The notes: generated by a model from the letters alone, not told the origin. Shown: positions 49,966 through 59,334, counted from the stretch's first letter. The stretch: DNA of 64,000 nucleotides from Sphingomonas yunnanensis (GCF_019898765.1 NZ_JAIOKB010000003.1:496001-560000), one strand, 5' to 3'. Numbers and translations: made by a program.

Positions 49966-52458
49966 TCACAGGTGCAGCCGCACCGTGCCGAACACCTGAC
50001 GCGGCGCGGCGGGCTGCAGCGTGGTATAGGTGCCGTTCGGATCCGAGGTGACGAAGCCGGCGGTGCCGGTCGACGCGATGTAGCGTTTGTCGAACACGTT
50101 GGTGAGATTGATCTGCACGTCCAGCGTGCGGCTGAAGCGATAGCCCGCCATGAGGTTGACGTTCACCGCCCCCGGCAGTTCGGCATCGTTGAGATAGCTG
50201 TAGTAGCGGCGACTGCGATAGTGCGCGTTCACGCCGCCCCAGAGCACCGAATCGTCGTAGGTGAGCTCGACGGTGCCGACCTGCTTGGGGGAGGCCACGA
50301 CCTGCTTGCCGCGGATCGGCACGACCGCGCCGCCGAGCGGGCGAACGTCGTCGTCGTAGGTGGCATCGTTATAGGCCCAGCTGCCGTAGAGCGACCAATG
50401 CGGCAGGAAGCGCCAGTTCGCGGCCCCCTCGACCCCGAGCGACGACACGCCACCGACGTTCTGGAGGACGTTCTGATTGCCGACCACCGTCGCACTGATC
50501 GACGACGCCAGAAGGCGATGGGTGAACTTGACGTAATAGCCGGTGAGCGAGAGCTGCAGCGCGCCTCCGTGATAGCGATAGCCGCCCTCGAAGGTGTCGG
50601 TCATCTCCGGCCTGAGATCGCCGCGGATATAGTCGAAGCCGGCCTGCGAGCTGCTCGAGAACGGGCCGCTCGAGGTCGAGGCGACGAACGCCGCCATGTT
50701 GCGGGTGTAGTCGGCGAACAGCTCGTTGCTCTGGTCGAGCGTGTAGAGGATGCCGGCAGTCGGCAGGAACCAGTTCTCCGCCTTGATCGAGCCGTTGATC
50801 GGCTTGGTGCTGACGATGCTGCGCGCGCGGTTCGTCGACACCACGCCCTTCACGCCGGCGTTGAGCCGCAGCCGCTCGCTCGCCTGCCAGGTGTCGCCGA
50901 CGTCGAGTTGCAGCGTCTCGGTGCGGTACTCGTTGTAGAAAGTGGTGCGGAACGGGTTCGTGTAGAAGCGCTGGAAGTCGCGCGGGGCAACGCCGGCCTG
51001 AAGGCCGTACAGGTACGAGCCCTGGTCGAAGGCGTTGCGCTCGTACCAGACGCCGGCCGCGATCTTGTGCGCGCCGGCAGATAGCATCAGGCGCGAGATC
51101 ACGCCCTTGCGATCGATGTCGTAGCGCAGCGCAGACACCGAGATCGGCGAGCCTCCGTACGCCGCCGGCGTGGGATCATAGGGGCTGGCGTAGGTTCCGA
51201 TGCCCTTGTCCAGATGGATGTACGCGGTGGTGACGCCGGAGAGGCGCGGCGAGAGCTGATAGTCGAGCTTCTCATAGCCGAGCAGGTCGCGGCGCACCCC
51301 ACCGCCCTGGTAGATCGTGTCGTCGGGGGCGGCGAACGGTGCAGGTGCGGTGCCGCCGCTCTGCGTCAGACGCGCGAGCTGCTCCGCCAGGGCGAAATCG
51401 CGGATGTTGTCGAAGCGCCAGCCATAGGTGCGCAGCCGCGCGAGCGAGACGTCGTTGTAATCGTCCTCGCGGCGGTGGATCAGGTTGAGGAACGTCGTCG
51501 AAGTGACCGAACCGCCTAGCGGCTGGATGTATTTGGCGTTGAGCTGGTCCTGGTTCTGGTTGCCCCAGCCGCGCCACTTGCCCTGACGATCGTGCGCGTA
51601 GGAGAGCGAGAGCCGACCGCCCCAGCGCAGCTCGCCGCTGTTGAGCCGCACGAAGCTGCGCCATGAGTCGGCGCTGCCGTAGCTCTGCTCGAGGTCGAGG
51701 CCGATGGTGGTGGTGGGATCGATCGAGGTGAAGTCGACGGTGCCGCCGATGTTGCTGGTCGAGGCGGTGCCGAGCGCGCCGCTGCCCTGCGACAGCGTCG
51801 CCGCGCCGTTGTTCTCGCTCAGCAGAGCGCGGTTGATCGAGAGGCCATTGTTGTTGCGATACTGCATGTTGCCGAGCGGCACGCCGTCGAGCGTGTAGCC
51901 CATCTGGTCGGTGAGGAAGCCGCGGATCGCGAGCTGCGTGGCGGCCTCATAGGTGCCGCGCGCGTCCGACGAGTCGAAGTTGACGCCGGGCAGGCGGCCG
52001 AGCGCTCGCAGCGGCGACGTGCCGGGAGTGAGCTTGCGCGTCGCGCGGCTCGTCACCGTCTGCACCTGGCGCGACTGTCCCTGTCCGAGCACGACCACGT
52101 CAGGGGAGGCGGCCGTCGCGGTCTCCGCCGGCGTCGGTGCTGGGTCCGGCATGGGGGCGGCCTTGAGCGAGATCATCGTCGCGGTCTCCTCCGCGACCAC
52201 TAGCCCCTGCCCCGCGATCAACCGGCGCAACGCCTCGCCGCGGGTGAAGCGGCCTCGCAGCCCGGCGACGCGGCGCCCGGCGACCGCGTCGTAGGGGAAG
52301 ATGAGATGGACCCCGGCCTGCCGCGCGAAGCTGTTGAGCGCCGCGGCGGTGTCCGCGGCCGGGATCGCGAAGGCGATCGGGGCGGCCTGGGGCCGCGCGG
52401 GCGCGGCCGCGGGCAGCGCGATCGCCACCAGGGCGACCGACGTGAGGTAACGAACCAT
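49966..52458 (-). CDS. TonB-dependent transducer receptor with STN domain
   Basis: An 830-residue outer-membrane receptor. After the signal peptide, an STN domain (about 28-80; FAIPAADTAAALNSFARQAG, and TRGEALRRLIAGQGLVVAEE) for signalling to FecR, a plug (about 140-250; ALGRLPGVNFDSSDARGTYE) and a barrel ending QVFGTVRLHL. ATG 52458 is the first start before the signal peptide; the frame beyond it is a shadow of fecR. Encoded with sigma factor, FecR and a metallophosphoesterase, so substrate-induced cell-surface signalling is likely. The ligand is unknown, perhaps a phosphorylated compound. Confidence 0.88.
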   Translation of the reverse strand: MVRYLTSVALVAIALPAAAPARPQAAPIAFAIPAADTAAALNSFARQAGVHLIFPYDAVAGRRVAGLRGRFTRGEALRRLIAGQGLVVAEETATMISLKAAPMPDPAPTPAETATAASPDVVVLGQGQSRQVQTVTSRATRKLTPGTSPLRALGRLPGVNFDSSDARGTYEAATQLAIRGFLTDQMGYTLDGVPLGNMQYRNNNGLSINRALLSENNGAATLSQGSGALGTASTSNIGGTVDFTSIDPTTTIGLDLEQSYGSADSWRSFVRLNSGELRWGGRLSLSYAHDRQGKWRGWGNQNQDQLNAKYIQPLGGSVTSTTFLNLIHRREDDYNDVSLARLRTYGWRFDNIRDFALAEQLARLTQSGGTAPAPFAAPDDTIYQGGGVRRDLLGYEKLDYQLSPRLSGVTTAYIHLDKGIGTYASPYDPTPAAYGGSPISVSALRYDIDRKGVISRLMLSAGAHKIAAGVWYERNAFDQGSYLYGLQAGVAPRDFQRFYTNPFRTTFYNEYRTETLQLDVGDTWQASERLRLNAGVKGVVSTNRARSIVSTKPINGSIKAENWFLPTAGILYTLDQSNELFADYTRNMAAFVASTSSGPFSSSSQAGFDYIRGDLRPEMTDTFEGGYRYHGGALQLSLTGYYVKFTHRLLASSISATVVGNQNVLQNVGGVSSLGVEGAANWRFLPHWSLYGSWAYNDATYDDDVRPLGGAVVPIRGKQVVASPKQVGTVELTYDDSVLWGGVNAHYRSRRYYSYLNDAELPGAVNVNLMAGYRFSRTLDVQINLTNVFDKRYIASTGTAGFVTSDPNGTYTTLQPAAPRQVFGTVRLHL

Positions 52459-52538
52459 GAGAGATGTCCCCGCTTTACACGATTGTCGCAGGGAGGATGG
52501 ATGGGCGCGGCAAAACCGCCATGCGCCCGTGAAAATAA

Positions 52539-53483
52539 TCAGGCGCGGGTGAGCACGATCCCGCCGCCACGGCCGGTGGTGGCCTCGATCCCGAACGAGG
52601 CGTGGAGGGCGCGGAGGAACTCCGCCGGACTGGTGGTGGCGAAGGTGCCGCCGAGGCGGAGCCGCGACAGCGCCGGGTCGCCGATCACGATCTTGTGCGG
52701 CAGATAGCGGTTCATCTCGGCGAGCGCATAGTCGAGGCTCTCGCCCGACAGCATCAGCGTGTCGCGCTGCCAGGCGGTCACGCGCGGCAGGTCCGCCGCC
52801 CTGGGCACGACCGCGCCGAGCGTGTCGCCGCTGAGGAGCGCGATCTCGCCGGCGCCCAGCCGACCGCTCGCCGCGTCGGTGATGGCGCCGGTGATCACCG
52901 CCAGCTCGCAGCTCTCGCCGCGCAGCCGCGCGTTGTAGCGCCCCGGCGCGAGCCGAAAGGTGCCGGCGGGTACACACAGAGCGGCCTGTTCGCCGCGCCC
53001 CAGTCGGATCGCCATCTCGCCGCGCTCGAGCCACAGGCGAAAGGGGCGGCCCGCACGCCAGCGCACCTCGCTGTCGGTGTTGACGTCCAGCGTGATGGAG
53101 GGCGCGGCGGCGACGCTGCGGCGCTCGCCAACGCGCGTGCTGATCGTCTCGCGCGCCTCGCCGCGATAGGCCAACCCGCCCCCCACCGCCATCACCGCGG
53201 CGACCGAGGCGGCGGCGCGCAGCACGTGGCGTCGACCCGGACGCGTCGGAGCGGCGGCGGCCGTGGGAAGAGAGTCGCGCTCACCGGCGACGAGGCGCAG
53301 CGCGTCGAGATCCCGCCACGTCGACGCGACCTCGGCGAAGGCGACGGCGTGGCGCGCGTCGGCGTCGCGCCATGTCGCGAACGCTGCGTCCGACGCCGTG
53401 CCCGCGTCCAGCGCGGCGAGCCACGCGGCGGCTTCCTCGATCAGGTCAGCGCTCGGCTGCGGTGTGGGGGAACGACCGGACAC
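52539..53483 (-). CDS. FecR-type anti-sigma/transducer protein
   Basis: A 314-residue inner-membrane protein. N-terminal cytoplasmic DUF4880 helices (AAAWLAALDAGTASDAAFAT), a single membrane helix near 88-105 (VLRAAASVAAVMAVGGGLAY), a periplasmic FecR domain (about 120-215), and a C-terminal STN-like part (LDYALAEMNRYLPHKIVIGD). GTG start with GGAGGAAGC upstream. It overlaps the sigma factor gene by 43 bases. Confidence 0.88.
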   Translation of the reverse strand: MSGRSPTPQPSADLIEEAAAWLAALDAGTASDAAFATWRDADARHAVAFAEVASTWRDLDALRLVAGERDSLPTAAAAPTRPGRRHVLRAAASVAAVMAVGGGLAYRGEARETISTRVGERRSVAAAPSITLDVNTDSEVRWRAGRPFRLWLERGEMAIRLGRGEQAALCVPAGTFRLAPGRYNARLRGESCELAVITGAITDAASGRLGAGEIALLSGDTLGAVVPRAADLPRVTAWQRDTLMLSGESLDYALAEMNRYLPHKIVIGDPALSRLRLGGTFATTSPAEFLRALHASFGIEATTGRGGGIVLTRA

Positions 53484-54013
53484 GCTTCCTCCGCCTGCGC
53501 CTCATCGGCGCGACGCGCCTTTATCATGAGGGCGAGGCCCTTAGCGATGTGCTTCTCGACCGTCGAGAGCGATATCGACAGCGCCTCGGCGATCGCCGCG
53601 GGCGCCATCCCCTGTACCTTGCGCATGTGCAGAACGCGCGCGCATTGCGGCGGCAGCGTCGCCATCAGCTGCTCGAGGCGCCGCAGCTCGGACCGGCCCG
53701 CCGCGACCGCGAAGGCGTCGGGCGCGCTGTCCGCCACCTCGAGCAGCTGCATCGAGGCGAGCAGTTCGATCCGCACGACCTGGGCGCGGCGCAACCGCTC
53801 GAGCGCGAGGTGATGGACGACGGTGAGCGTGAAAGCGCGCGGTGCGAGGATGGCCTGGTGATTCTGGCTGCCCAGCACGCGGGCATAGGCTTCCTGCACC
53901 AGATCATCGGCCTCGTCGGCGCCGCACAGGTGCGCGGCGCGCGCGCGATAGGCGGCCGCGTGCGGTAGAACCTCGGCCATGAACCAGCGATCGATGTCGC
54001 GTAACCAGCTCAT
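53441..54013 (-). CDS. ECF sigma factor, FecI type
   Basis: A 190-residue sigma-70 family factor. Region 2 is at about 15-85 (ADEADDLVQEAYARVL and LTVVHHLALERLRRA), region 4 at about 110-165 (LMATLPPQCARVLHMRKVQG, and ISLSTVEKHIAKGLALM). First gene of the leftward sigma-FecR-receptor-phosphoesterase operon. GAGGGC precedes ATG 54013. Confidence 0.9.
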   Translation of the reverse strand: MSWLRDIDRWFMAEVLPHAAAYRARAAHLCGADEADDLVQEAYARVLGSQNHQAILAPRAFTLTVVHHLALERLRRAQVVRIELLASMQLLEVADSAPDAFAVAAGRSELRRLEQLMATLPPQCARVLHMRKVQGMAPAAIAEALSISLSTVEKHIAKGLALMIKARRADEAQAEEACPVVPPHRSRALT

Positions 54014-54143
54014 GTCGTGCCCTCGACCATGCGCTCGCCCTAGGCGGCGAATCTTACATCGGCGGGACAGCGCTCCGATCTCGCCCGCGCGCCGCGGCCC
54101 CTTTCGCGCGCTGCCGCGTTGGCGGCGTGAAGGAGAAGAGTGG

Positions 54144-54247
54144 GTGTCGAGCAGGGTCCTGATCACCGGCGCGAGCGTCGCCGGTAACAATCGAAGCGGC
54201 TGGCCGACCCGTACAGCCGCGCCGTCATCCGAGCGCTGCACGCGGCC
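54144..54247 (+). pseudogene. Broken 5' end ahead of the TspO gene
   Basis: GTG 54144 has an ideal AAGGAG site and opens VSSRVLITGASVAG, a Rossmann nucleotide-binding start of SDR/epimerase or flavin-monooxygenase type. Sense is lost within 20 codons. Meanwhile the TspO frame becomes open at 54188 (KRLADPYSRAVIRALHAA) without a start codon or ribosome site until 54248. A deletion or frameshift appears to join the two. Confidence 0.45.
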
Positions 54248-54904
54248 ATGGCGCTCGCCAGCCAGCCCTTGGTCACCGCGTTGACGGGGCGGCTCTTCCG
54301 CGACGGAGGCAAGACCAGGCCCGACCTGTCGGCCTATCCGGCGTCGGCGGTGGCGCCGGCCCCGCCGGCACCGGAACCGGCCGACGCCGCGGCGGTGCGC
54401 TCCGCCGGTCGGTCGCCCCGCGCCGCATTGGGGCTCGTCGGGCTGGTGCTCGGCGCGAGCGCGGTACTGGGGCGCCGCAACGCGCCCGACCGTACGCACC
54501 CGACGATCCGGCGCTGGTATCGGGGGCTCGACAAGCCCGACTTCACGCCGCCCGACGCCGTGTTCGGCGCGGTATGGCCCGCACTCGAGGCAGGGCTCGC
54601 GGTCGGGGGCTACCGGCTGATGCGACGTCCCGCGAGCCAGCGGCGGAACGCCGCGGTCGCGCTGTGGTTGGCCAATAGCGCGATGATCGGCGGGTGGAGC
54701 GAGCTGTTCTTCCGCCGTAAGCAGCTGGGCGCGAGCGCGGCGGTGTCGGGCGCGATGCTCGCCTCGGGCGTGGCGCTCGTCGCCACCGCGGCGCGTGTCG
54801 ACCGTACCGCCGCGGCCACGGCGGTGCCCTATGTCGGCTGGCTCGGCCTCGCGACGCTGCTGGCCGAGCGGATCCGCCGCGACAATCCGGCGCGCGGCCG
54901 ATGA
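54248..54904 (+). CDS. TspO/MBR-family tryptophan-rich protein with N-terminal extension
   Basis: A 218-residue protein. The C-terminal 160 residues have five hydrophobic segments and the TspO motif RRWYRGLDKPDFTPPDAVFG and AVWPALEAGLAVGGYRL, so it is a membrane translocator/sensor-like protein that binds porphyrins in other bacteria. The first 55 residues are an Ala/Pro-rich extension not typical of TspO, and ATG 54248 has no ribosome site. See the broken 5' end at 54144. It overlaps the next gene by 4 bases. Confidence 0.75.
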   Translation: MALASQPLVTALTGRLFRDGGKTRPDLSAYPASAVAPAPPAPEPADAAAVRSAGRSPRAALGLVGLVLGASAVLGRRNAPDRTHPTIRRWYRGLDKPDFTPPDAVFGAVWPALEAGLAVGGYRLMRRPASQRRNAAVALWLANSAMIGGWSELFFRRKQLGASAAVSGAMLASGVALVATAARVDRTAAATAVPYVGWLGLATLLAERIRRDNPARGR

Positions 54905-55254
54905 GCCGGGTCACCGTCTGGCACGACGGTGCCTGCCCCTTGTGTCAGCGCGAGATCGCGCTGATGCGCCGGCTCGATCGGCGCGGCCGCATCCACTTCG
55001 TCGACGCGACGGCGGCGACCTGCCCGCTCGACCGCGCGGGGATGCTCGCGCGCTTCCACGCGCAGGAGGAGGGCGGTCCGATCGTCTCGGGCGCGGCGGC
55101 GTTCGCGGCGTTGTGGCGCGCGATCCCGTTGCTGCGCCCGCTCGGGTTGGTAGCACGCCACCCGGTGGTGCTGGCGCTGCTCGAGCGACTCTACCTCGTC
55201 TTCCTCCGGGTGCGTCCGCGGCTGCAGCGCTGGGCCGGGCGGGGTGTGGCGTGA
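54901..55254 (+). CDS. DCC1-like thiol-disulfide oxidoreductase (DUF393)
   Basis: A 117-residue protein starting MSRVTVWHDGACPLCQREIA; the CPLC motif near residues 13-16 and the following RRLDRRGRIHFVDA are DUF393 features. The C-terminal part has a hydrophobic helix. ATGA overlap with the TspO stop, and GTGA overlap with the next gene, so the three are co-translated. Confidence 0.85.
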   Translation: MSRVTVWHDGACPLCQREIALMRRLDRRGRIHFVDATAATCPLDRAGMLARFHAQEEGGPIVSGAAAFAALWRAIPLLRPLGLVARHPVVLALLERLYLVFLRVRPRLQRWAGRGVA

Positions 55255-55745
55255 GGCCGGTGCGCGAGCGGGCGGAGCCGGGGCAGGAGAGCGTGTGGGA
55301 CTATCCGCGCCCGGCCGTGGCGGAGCCGAGCGGCCGCCACGTCCGCATCGTCCATCGCGGCGTGACGGTGGCGGATACGCGCGCAGCGATCCGCACGCTG
55401 GAGACCAGCCACCCGCCGAGCTGGTACCTGCCGCCGGCCGACGTAGCGCGTGAGCTGTTGCGGGCCTCCACGCGGCGCTCTTTCTGCGAGTGGAAGGGGG
55501 AGGCAGTCTACTGGCATCTCGCGCTCGGCGACGCGCTGCTGCGGGACGTGGCATGGAGCTACCCCGACCCGACGCCCGGCTTCGCGCCATTGCGCGATCA
55601 TCTCGCCTTCTATGCCGCGCCGCTGGACCGCTGCACCGTGGACGAGGCGGTGGTGACGCCGCAGCCGGGCGGTTTCTACGGCGGCTGGATCACGCCCGAC
55701 GTGGTGGGCCCGTTCAAAGGCGTGCTGGGCAGCATGGGCTGGTGA
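55251..55745 (+). CDS. DUF427 domain protein
   Basis: A 164-residue protein beginning with GTG 55251. WDYPRPAVAEPSGRHVRIVH, HPPSWYLPPADV, SFCEWKGEAVYWHL and GGFYGGWITPDVVGPFKG are the DUF427 conserved parts. The fold is a small beta sandwich of unknown function. Last gene of the TspO-DUF393-DUF427 operon. Confidence 0.88.
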   Translation: MRPVRERAEPGQESVWDYPRPAVAEPSGRHVRIVHRGVTVADTRAAIRTLETSHPPSWYLPPADVARELLRASTRRSFCEWKGEAVYWHLALGDALLRDVAWSYPDPTPGFAPLRDHLAFYAAPLDRCTVDEAVVTPQPGGFYGGWITPDVVGPFKGVLGSMGW

Positions 55746-55773
55746 GCGCACCGGCCCATGCTGCCCGGTGTGA

Positions 55774-56547
55774 TCAGGAGCCGCCCGCGGCGCGCTGCTG
55801 GGCGGCGCGCTCGGTGAGCGTCTTCAGCGTCTCGTCGAAGCGACCCTCGCGCTCGGCCTGACGGAGGAACTGCACCTCGTCGACCAGGATCTCGCGCGGG
55901 GTCGGCTGCTGGGCGAACTGTGCCGCGACCGCGTCGGCGAAGGCCTCGAGCGGCATATAGCCGGGACGGTTGGCCTGGCCCGGCGTGAGATCGGTCTGCA
56001 CGCCCGGCGGCGCCAGCTCGATCACCTCGACCTTGCCCGCCAGCTGCGTGCGGAGTGAGATCGTGTAGGAGTGGATCGCGGCCTTGGTCGCCGAGTAGGT
56101 CGGCGCCGCCACCAGCGGGACGAAGGCGAGCCCCGAGGTGACGGTGACGATCGCGGCGTCGGGCTGGGCGCTAAGGTGATCGATCAGCGCGTTGGTGAGC
56201 CGGATCGGGCCGAGCACGTTGATCGCCACCGTCGCCTCCGCGTCGGCGAGGTCGCGGCGCGCGGTCAGATCCTCGAACTTCATGATCCCGGCATTGTTGA
56301 ACAGCACGTTGAGCGCGGGGAAGTCGGCGACGATCCGGCGCGCAAAGGCGTCGACCGCGGCGGGGTCCTCGACGTCGAGCGTGACGGTGTGGATCCGCTC
56401 GCGTCCGGCCGCAGCCTGCTCGAGCGCGTCGCGCCGGCGCCCGGCGATGATGACGGTGTCGCCGCGGTCGTGGAAGCGGTGCGCGAGCGCCTCGCCGATG
56501 CCGCTGCCGCCGCCCGTCATCAGGATCGTGTTGCCGCTGGTCTTCAT
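55774..56547 (-). CDS. SDR-family oxidoreductase (DltE-like)
   Basis: A 257-residue short-chain dehydrogenase. LMTGGGSGIGEALAHRF is the NAD(P) motif (about 9-25), NNAGIMKFEDL and VTSGLAFVPLVAAPTYSATK carry the catalytic Ser, Tyr and Lys. The C-terminal helices (PREILVDEVQFLRQAEREGR) resemble DltE-type oxidoreductases. GGAG precedes the ATG. Substrate unknown. Confidence 0.85.
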   Translation of the reverse strand: MKTSGNTILMTGGGSGIGEALAHRFHDRGDTVIIAGRRRDALEQAAAGRERIHTVTLDVEDPAAVDAFARRIVADFPALNVLFNNAGIMKFEDLTARRDLADAEATVAINVLGPIRLTNALIDHLSAQPDAAIVTVTSGLAFVPLVAAPTYSATKAAIHSYTISLRTQLAGKVEVIELAPPGVQTDLTPGQANRPGYMPLEAFADAVAAQFAQQPTPREILVDEVQFLRQAEREGRFDETLKTLTERAAQQRAAGGS

Positions 56548-56629
56548 GGTCGGGTCGCTCCGAGTCGCGAGGGGGTGAACCGCCGCACAATGATCCGCGC
56601 GGCGGATCGTTCACCGCCTGCCGCCGCGT

Positions 56630-57568
56630 TCATCGGGCGGTGGGCCGATCGCGCCAGATCCAGCGGAGTGCCTCGGGCAGCAGCGCGCCGCCATCCGCGT
56701 CCGAATGACCGCCCGCGGTCCATTGGTAGCGGACGTCGTAGCGCGGGCCGGGCTGATGCTGTGCGTCGGCATGCGCGTTGGCCCAGGCGAGCGCCTTGAC
56801 CATCTGCTGGTTGGCGAGGAACCAGCTGCCGTGCTCGTTGTCGAGGTCGGCGCTGCCGTCTTGGAAGAAGACGCGGATCGGGCGGATCGGCGACTTGCGA
56901 ATCAGCCCGGGATAGAGGTCGCCGCCGAGCGCGACGGGTGCGCCATCGGCGCCGAGGCGAAGACCGATCGAGGTGTAGCTGCCGATGAAGCTGATGACGT
57001 TGCCGAACGCCTCCGGGTGTCGCCACGCCACCGTCCAGGAGGCGATCGCGCCGCTCGACGTGCCGCCGATCGCGCGGAGGCGCGGGTCGTCGGCGAAGCG
57101 CCAGCGCCGCGCCACCGCGGGCAGCAGTTCGTCCAAGGTCATGCGCGCGTAATCATCGGAGAGCGAGTCGTATTCCTCGACGCGATGATCGGGGTTCTGC
57201 ATGCCGAGATCGGTCGGATAGGTCGCGGCGCGATGGCCCGGCGTGACGAAGATCCCGAGCGTCGGCGGCAGCGTGCCGCCGCGTATCAGGCTGTCGAGTA
57301 CCGCCGGCACCCTGAGCGAACCGGTCGGGTTGGTCGCGCGCTGACCGTCCTGGAACAGCAGGAGGTTGGGGGGCTTCGCCCGATCATAATGCGGCGGGAC
57401 ATAGACCCAGTACCGTCGCACCGTGCCAGGGTAGACGCGCGATTGCAGCTGGAACGGGCCTTCCAGCCGGACGGACGCTGCCGGCGATCGGGCATCGGCC
57501 GCGGGTCTCGCGACCGCGCCTCCAGCGACCGCGAGCGCCAGTGTCGCCGAGAGTAGGACCGTGCGCAT
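56630..57568 (-). CDS. Exported esterase (enterochelin esterase-like fold)
   Basis: A 312-residue alpha/beta hydrolase of the esterase D/Fes group. Signal peptide (MRTVLLSATLALAVAGGAVA), RRYWVYVPPHYDRAKPPNLL opens the catalytic domain, AIGGTSSGAIASW holds the nucleophile Ser, DLDNEHGSWF the Asp region and WTAGGHSDADGG the His. AGGAGG precedes the ATG. Likely periplasmic, acting on carbohydrate or siderophore esters. Confidence 0.85.
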   Translation of the reverse strand: MRTVLLSATLALAVAGGAVARPAADARSPAASVRLEGPFQLQSRVYPGTVRRYWVYVPPHYDRAKPPNLLLFQDGQRATNPTGSLRVPAVLDSLIRGGTLPPTLGIFVTPGHRAATYPTDLGMQNPDHRVEEYDSLSDDYARMTLDELLPAVARRWRFADDPRLRAIGGTSSGAIASWTVAWRHPEAFGNVISFIGSYTSIGLRLGADGAPVALGGDLYPGLIRKSPIRPIRVFFQDGSADLDNEHGSWFLANQQMVKALAWANAHADAQHQPGPRYDVRYQWTAGGHSDADGGALLPEALRWIWRDRPTAR

Positions 57569-57629
57569 CTGTCTCCTCCTTTCGCGCCAGCCTAGCAGCG
57601 CGCGTCAGCGAGAGAAGCCCGGCGACGTG

Positions 57630-58658
57630 TCAGAGTGCGAGCTCGCGCCGCTCCGCCGCGCTGCGCAGCCCGGCGTCGAGCACCTCCATCACGGCCAGCG
57701 CCTCATGCGGCGGCACCGGGTTCGGGCCCTCGCCGCGGATCGCCGTCGCCAGCGCCGACCAGAACAGGCGATAGTCGCCGCGGCGATTGGGCGCGCGAGT
57801 CGACGTGGCACCCGGCGCTCCTGGGGTGAGCACTCCCTCCAGCGGATCATGGCCCCAGTCGTCGCCACCCGGCCGCCGACCGGCGATCGTCGCTGCCTCC
57901 TGCGGGTCGAGCCCGTGCTTGACCCAGCTGCCGCGCGTGCCGTGGACGGCGAGGCGCAAGCGGTGATCCGCGGCGAGCTTGCTCGAGTGCAGCGTCACGC
58001 GCTTGTCGGGGTAGCGCAGCGTCGCGTGGAAATAGTCGGGCGCGGGCGAGTCGCGGCGCAGCGTCGCGATGTCGGCCGTGATCGCGCTCGGGCGGCCGAA
58101 CAGCAGTAGCGCCTGATCCACCAGGTGCGGCCCGAGGTCGAGCCACGAGCCGCCCGCGCGCGCCTCCTTCCAGGTCGCCGCGGGAACGGGCCGCCAGCGG
58201 TCGAACCGGCTCTCGTAACTCACCACCTCGCCCAGCGCGCCGTCCGCGATCAGCCCGCGCAGGGTGCGGAAGTCGGCGTCCCAGCGTCGATTGTGGAAAA
58301 CGGTGAGCTGCCGCCCGGCCCGATCGGCCGCCGCGATCAGCGCGCGCGCCTCGGCCAACGAGGTGGCGAACGGCTTGTCGATCAGGACGTGCTTGCCCGC
58401 CGCCAGGGCGGCCTGGGCGTGCTCGGCGTGGAGATGGTCTGGGCTGGAGACGACGACCAGCGCGATCGACCCGTCGTCGAGCAGCGCCGCCACGTCGGGC
58501 ACGACGCGCGTCGTTGGCCAGTCGGCGTGAACCTTGCTGGGGTCACGCGAGACGATGCCGCGCAGCTCCAGCGCGGCTGAGGTCATGATGTAGGGCGCGT
58601 GGAAGGCGCGGCCGCCGAGGCCGTAGCCGATCAGTCCCACCCCGATCGTGTCCGTCAT
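57630..58658 (-). CDS. Gfo/Idh/MocA-family oxidoreductase
   Basis: A 342-residue NAD(P)-dependent sugar-type oxidoreductase. GVGLIGYGLGGRAFHAPYI is the Rossmann motif (about 6-24), HVLIDKPFATSLAEARALI carries the conserved EKP-like Lys (DKPF), and GGSWLDLGPHLVDQALLLFG is the C-terminal-domain motif with His. Typical of YvaA/scyllo-inositol-type enzymes. Probable sugar or inositol substrate. Confidence 0.88.
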   Translation of the reverse strand: MTDTIGVGLIGYGLGGRAFHAPYIMTSAALELRGIVSRDPSKVHADWPTTRVVPDVAALLDDGSIALVVVSSPDHLHAEHAQAALAAGKHVLIDKPFATSLAEARALIAAADRAGRQLTVFHNRRWDADFRTLRGLIADGALGEVVSYESRFDRWRPVPAATWKEARAGGSWLDLGPHLVDQALLLFGRPSAITADIATLRRDSPAPDYFHATLRYPDKRVTLHSSKLAADHRLRLAVHGTRGSWVKHGLDPQEAATIAGRRPGGDDWGHDPLEGVLTPGAPGATSTRAPNRRGDYRLFWSALATAIRGEGPNPVPPHEALAVMEVLDAGLRSAAERRELAL

Positions 58659-58704
58659 GCTTGTCGCCCCCTCACCGACGATTAGGATGCCGCTGCCCTG
58701 CCGA

Positions 58705-59334
58705 TCAAGCCGGCCGGACGCGCAGCAGCGCGAGGCCGAAGCCGATGAAGATCGTGCCGGTCAGCCGCTCGAAGGCGCGGCGGATCGCCGGGCGTGTCAG
58801 ACAGCGCGCCAGCGAGCGTCCGCCGAGCGCATAGGCCATGTACCAGCCCGCCTCGATCACCGCGAAGGTGACGACGAGCAGCAGGAACTGGGGTGGCTCG
58901 GGCCCCGCTGGATCGACGAACTGCGGGAGGAAGGCCGCGGCGAACAGAATCAGCTTGGGATTGCTGATGCCGATCGCGAAGCCGCCGCGGAACAGCGCGG
59001 CGCGCGACTGCCGCGCGACCAGCTCGCCCGCGCCGACATCGAGCGGCGTAGCCTCGGCGCGCCACGCCCGGATGCCGAGATAGACGAGATAGGCGGCGCC
59101 TGTGTAGCGCAGCACCGCGAACGCGCCGGGCACCGCGAGCAGCAGCGTGGAGAGCCCCGCGGCCGAGGCGGCGAGTACCAAGACGACGGCGGCGAGACAC
59201 CCCGCCATCGCCGCGACGCTGCGTCGCAGCCCCATCTGAACCGAGCGCGACATGACGTGCAGCATGTTCGGCCCCGGCGTGCCCGAGAGCAGGAACACCG
59301 CGCCGACGAACAGCCACCAGGTGTGAAGCGCCAA
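58705..59334 (-). CDS. LysE-family amino-acid exporter
   Basis: A 209-residue inner-membrane exporter with six hydrophobic segments. FLLSGTPGPNMLHVMSRSVQ is the RhtB/LysE N-terminal motif, followed by YTGAAYLVYLGIRAWR and FRGGFAIGISNPKLILFAAA. The start is TTG at 59334 with GGAGGAGG upstream; a longer frame to 59353 is in another phase. Confidence 0.88.
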   Translation of the reverse strand: MALHTWWLFVGAVFLLSGTPGPNMLHVMSRSVQMGLRRSVAAMAGCLAAVVLVLAASAAGLSTLLLAVPGAFAVLRYTGAAYLVYLGIRAWRAEATPLDVGAGELVARQSRAALFRGGFAIGISNPKLILFAAAFLPQFVDPAGPEPPQFLLLVVTFAVIEAGWYMAYALGGRSLARCLTRPAIRRAFERLTGTIFIGFGLALLRVRPA

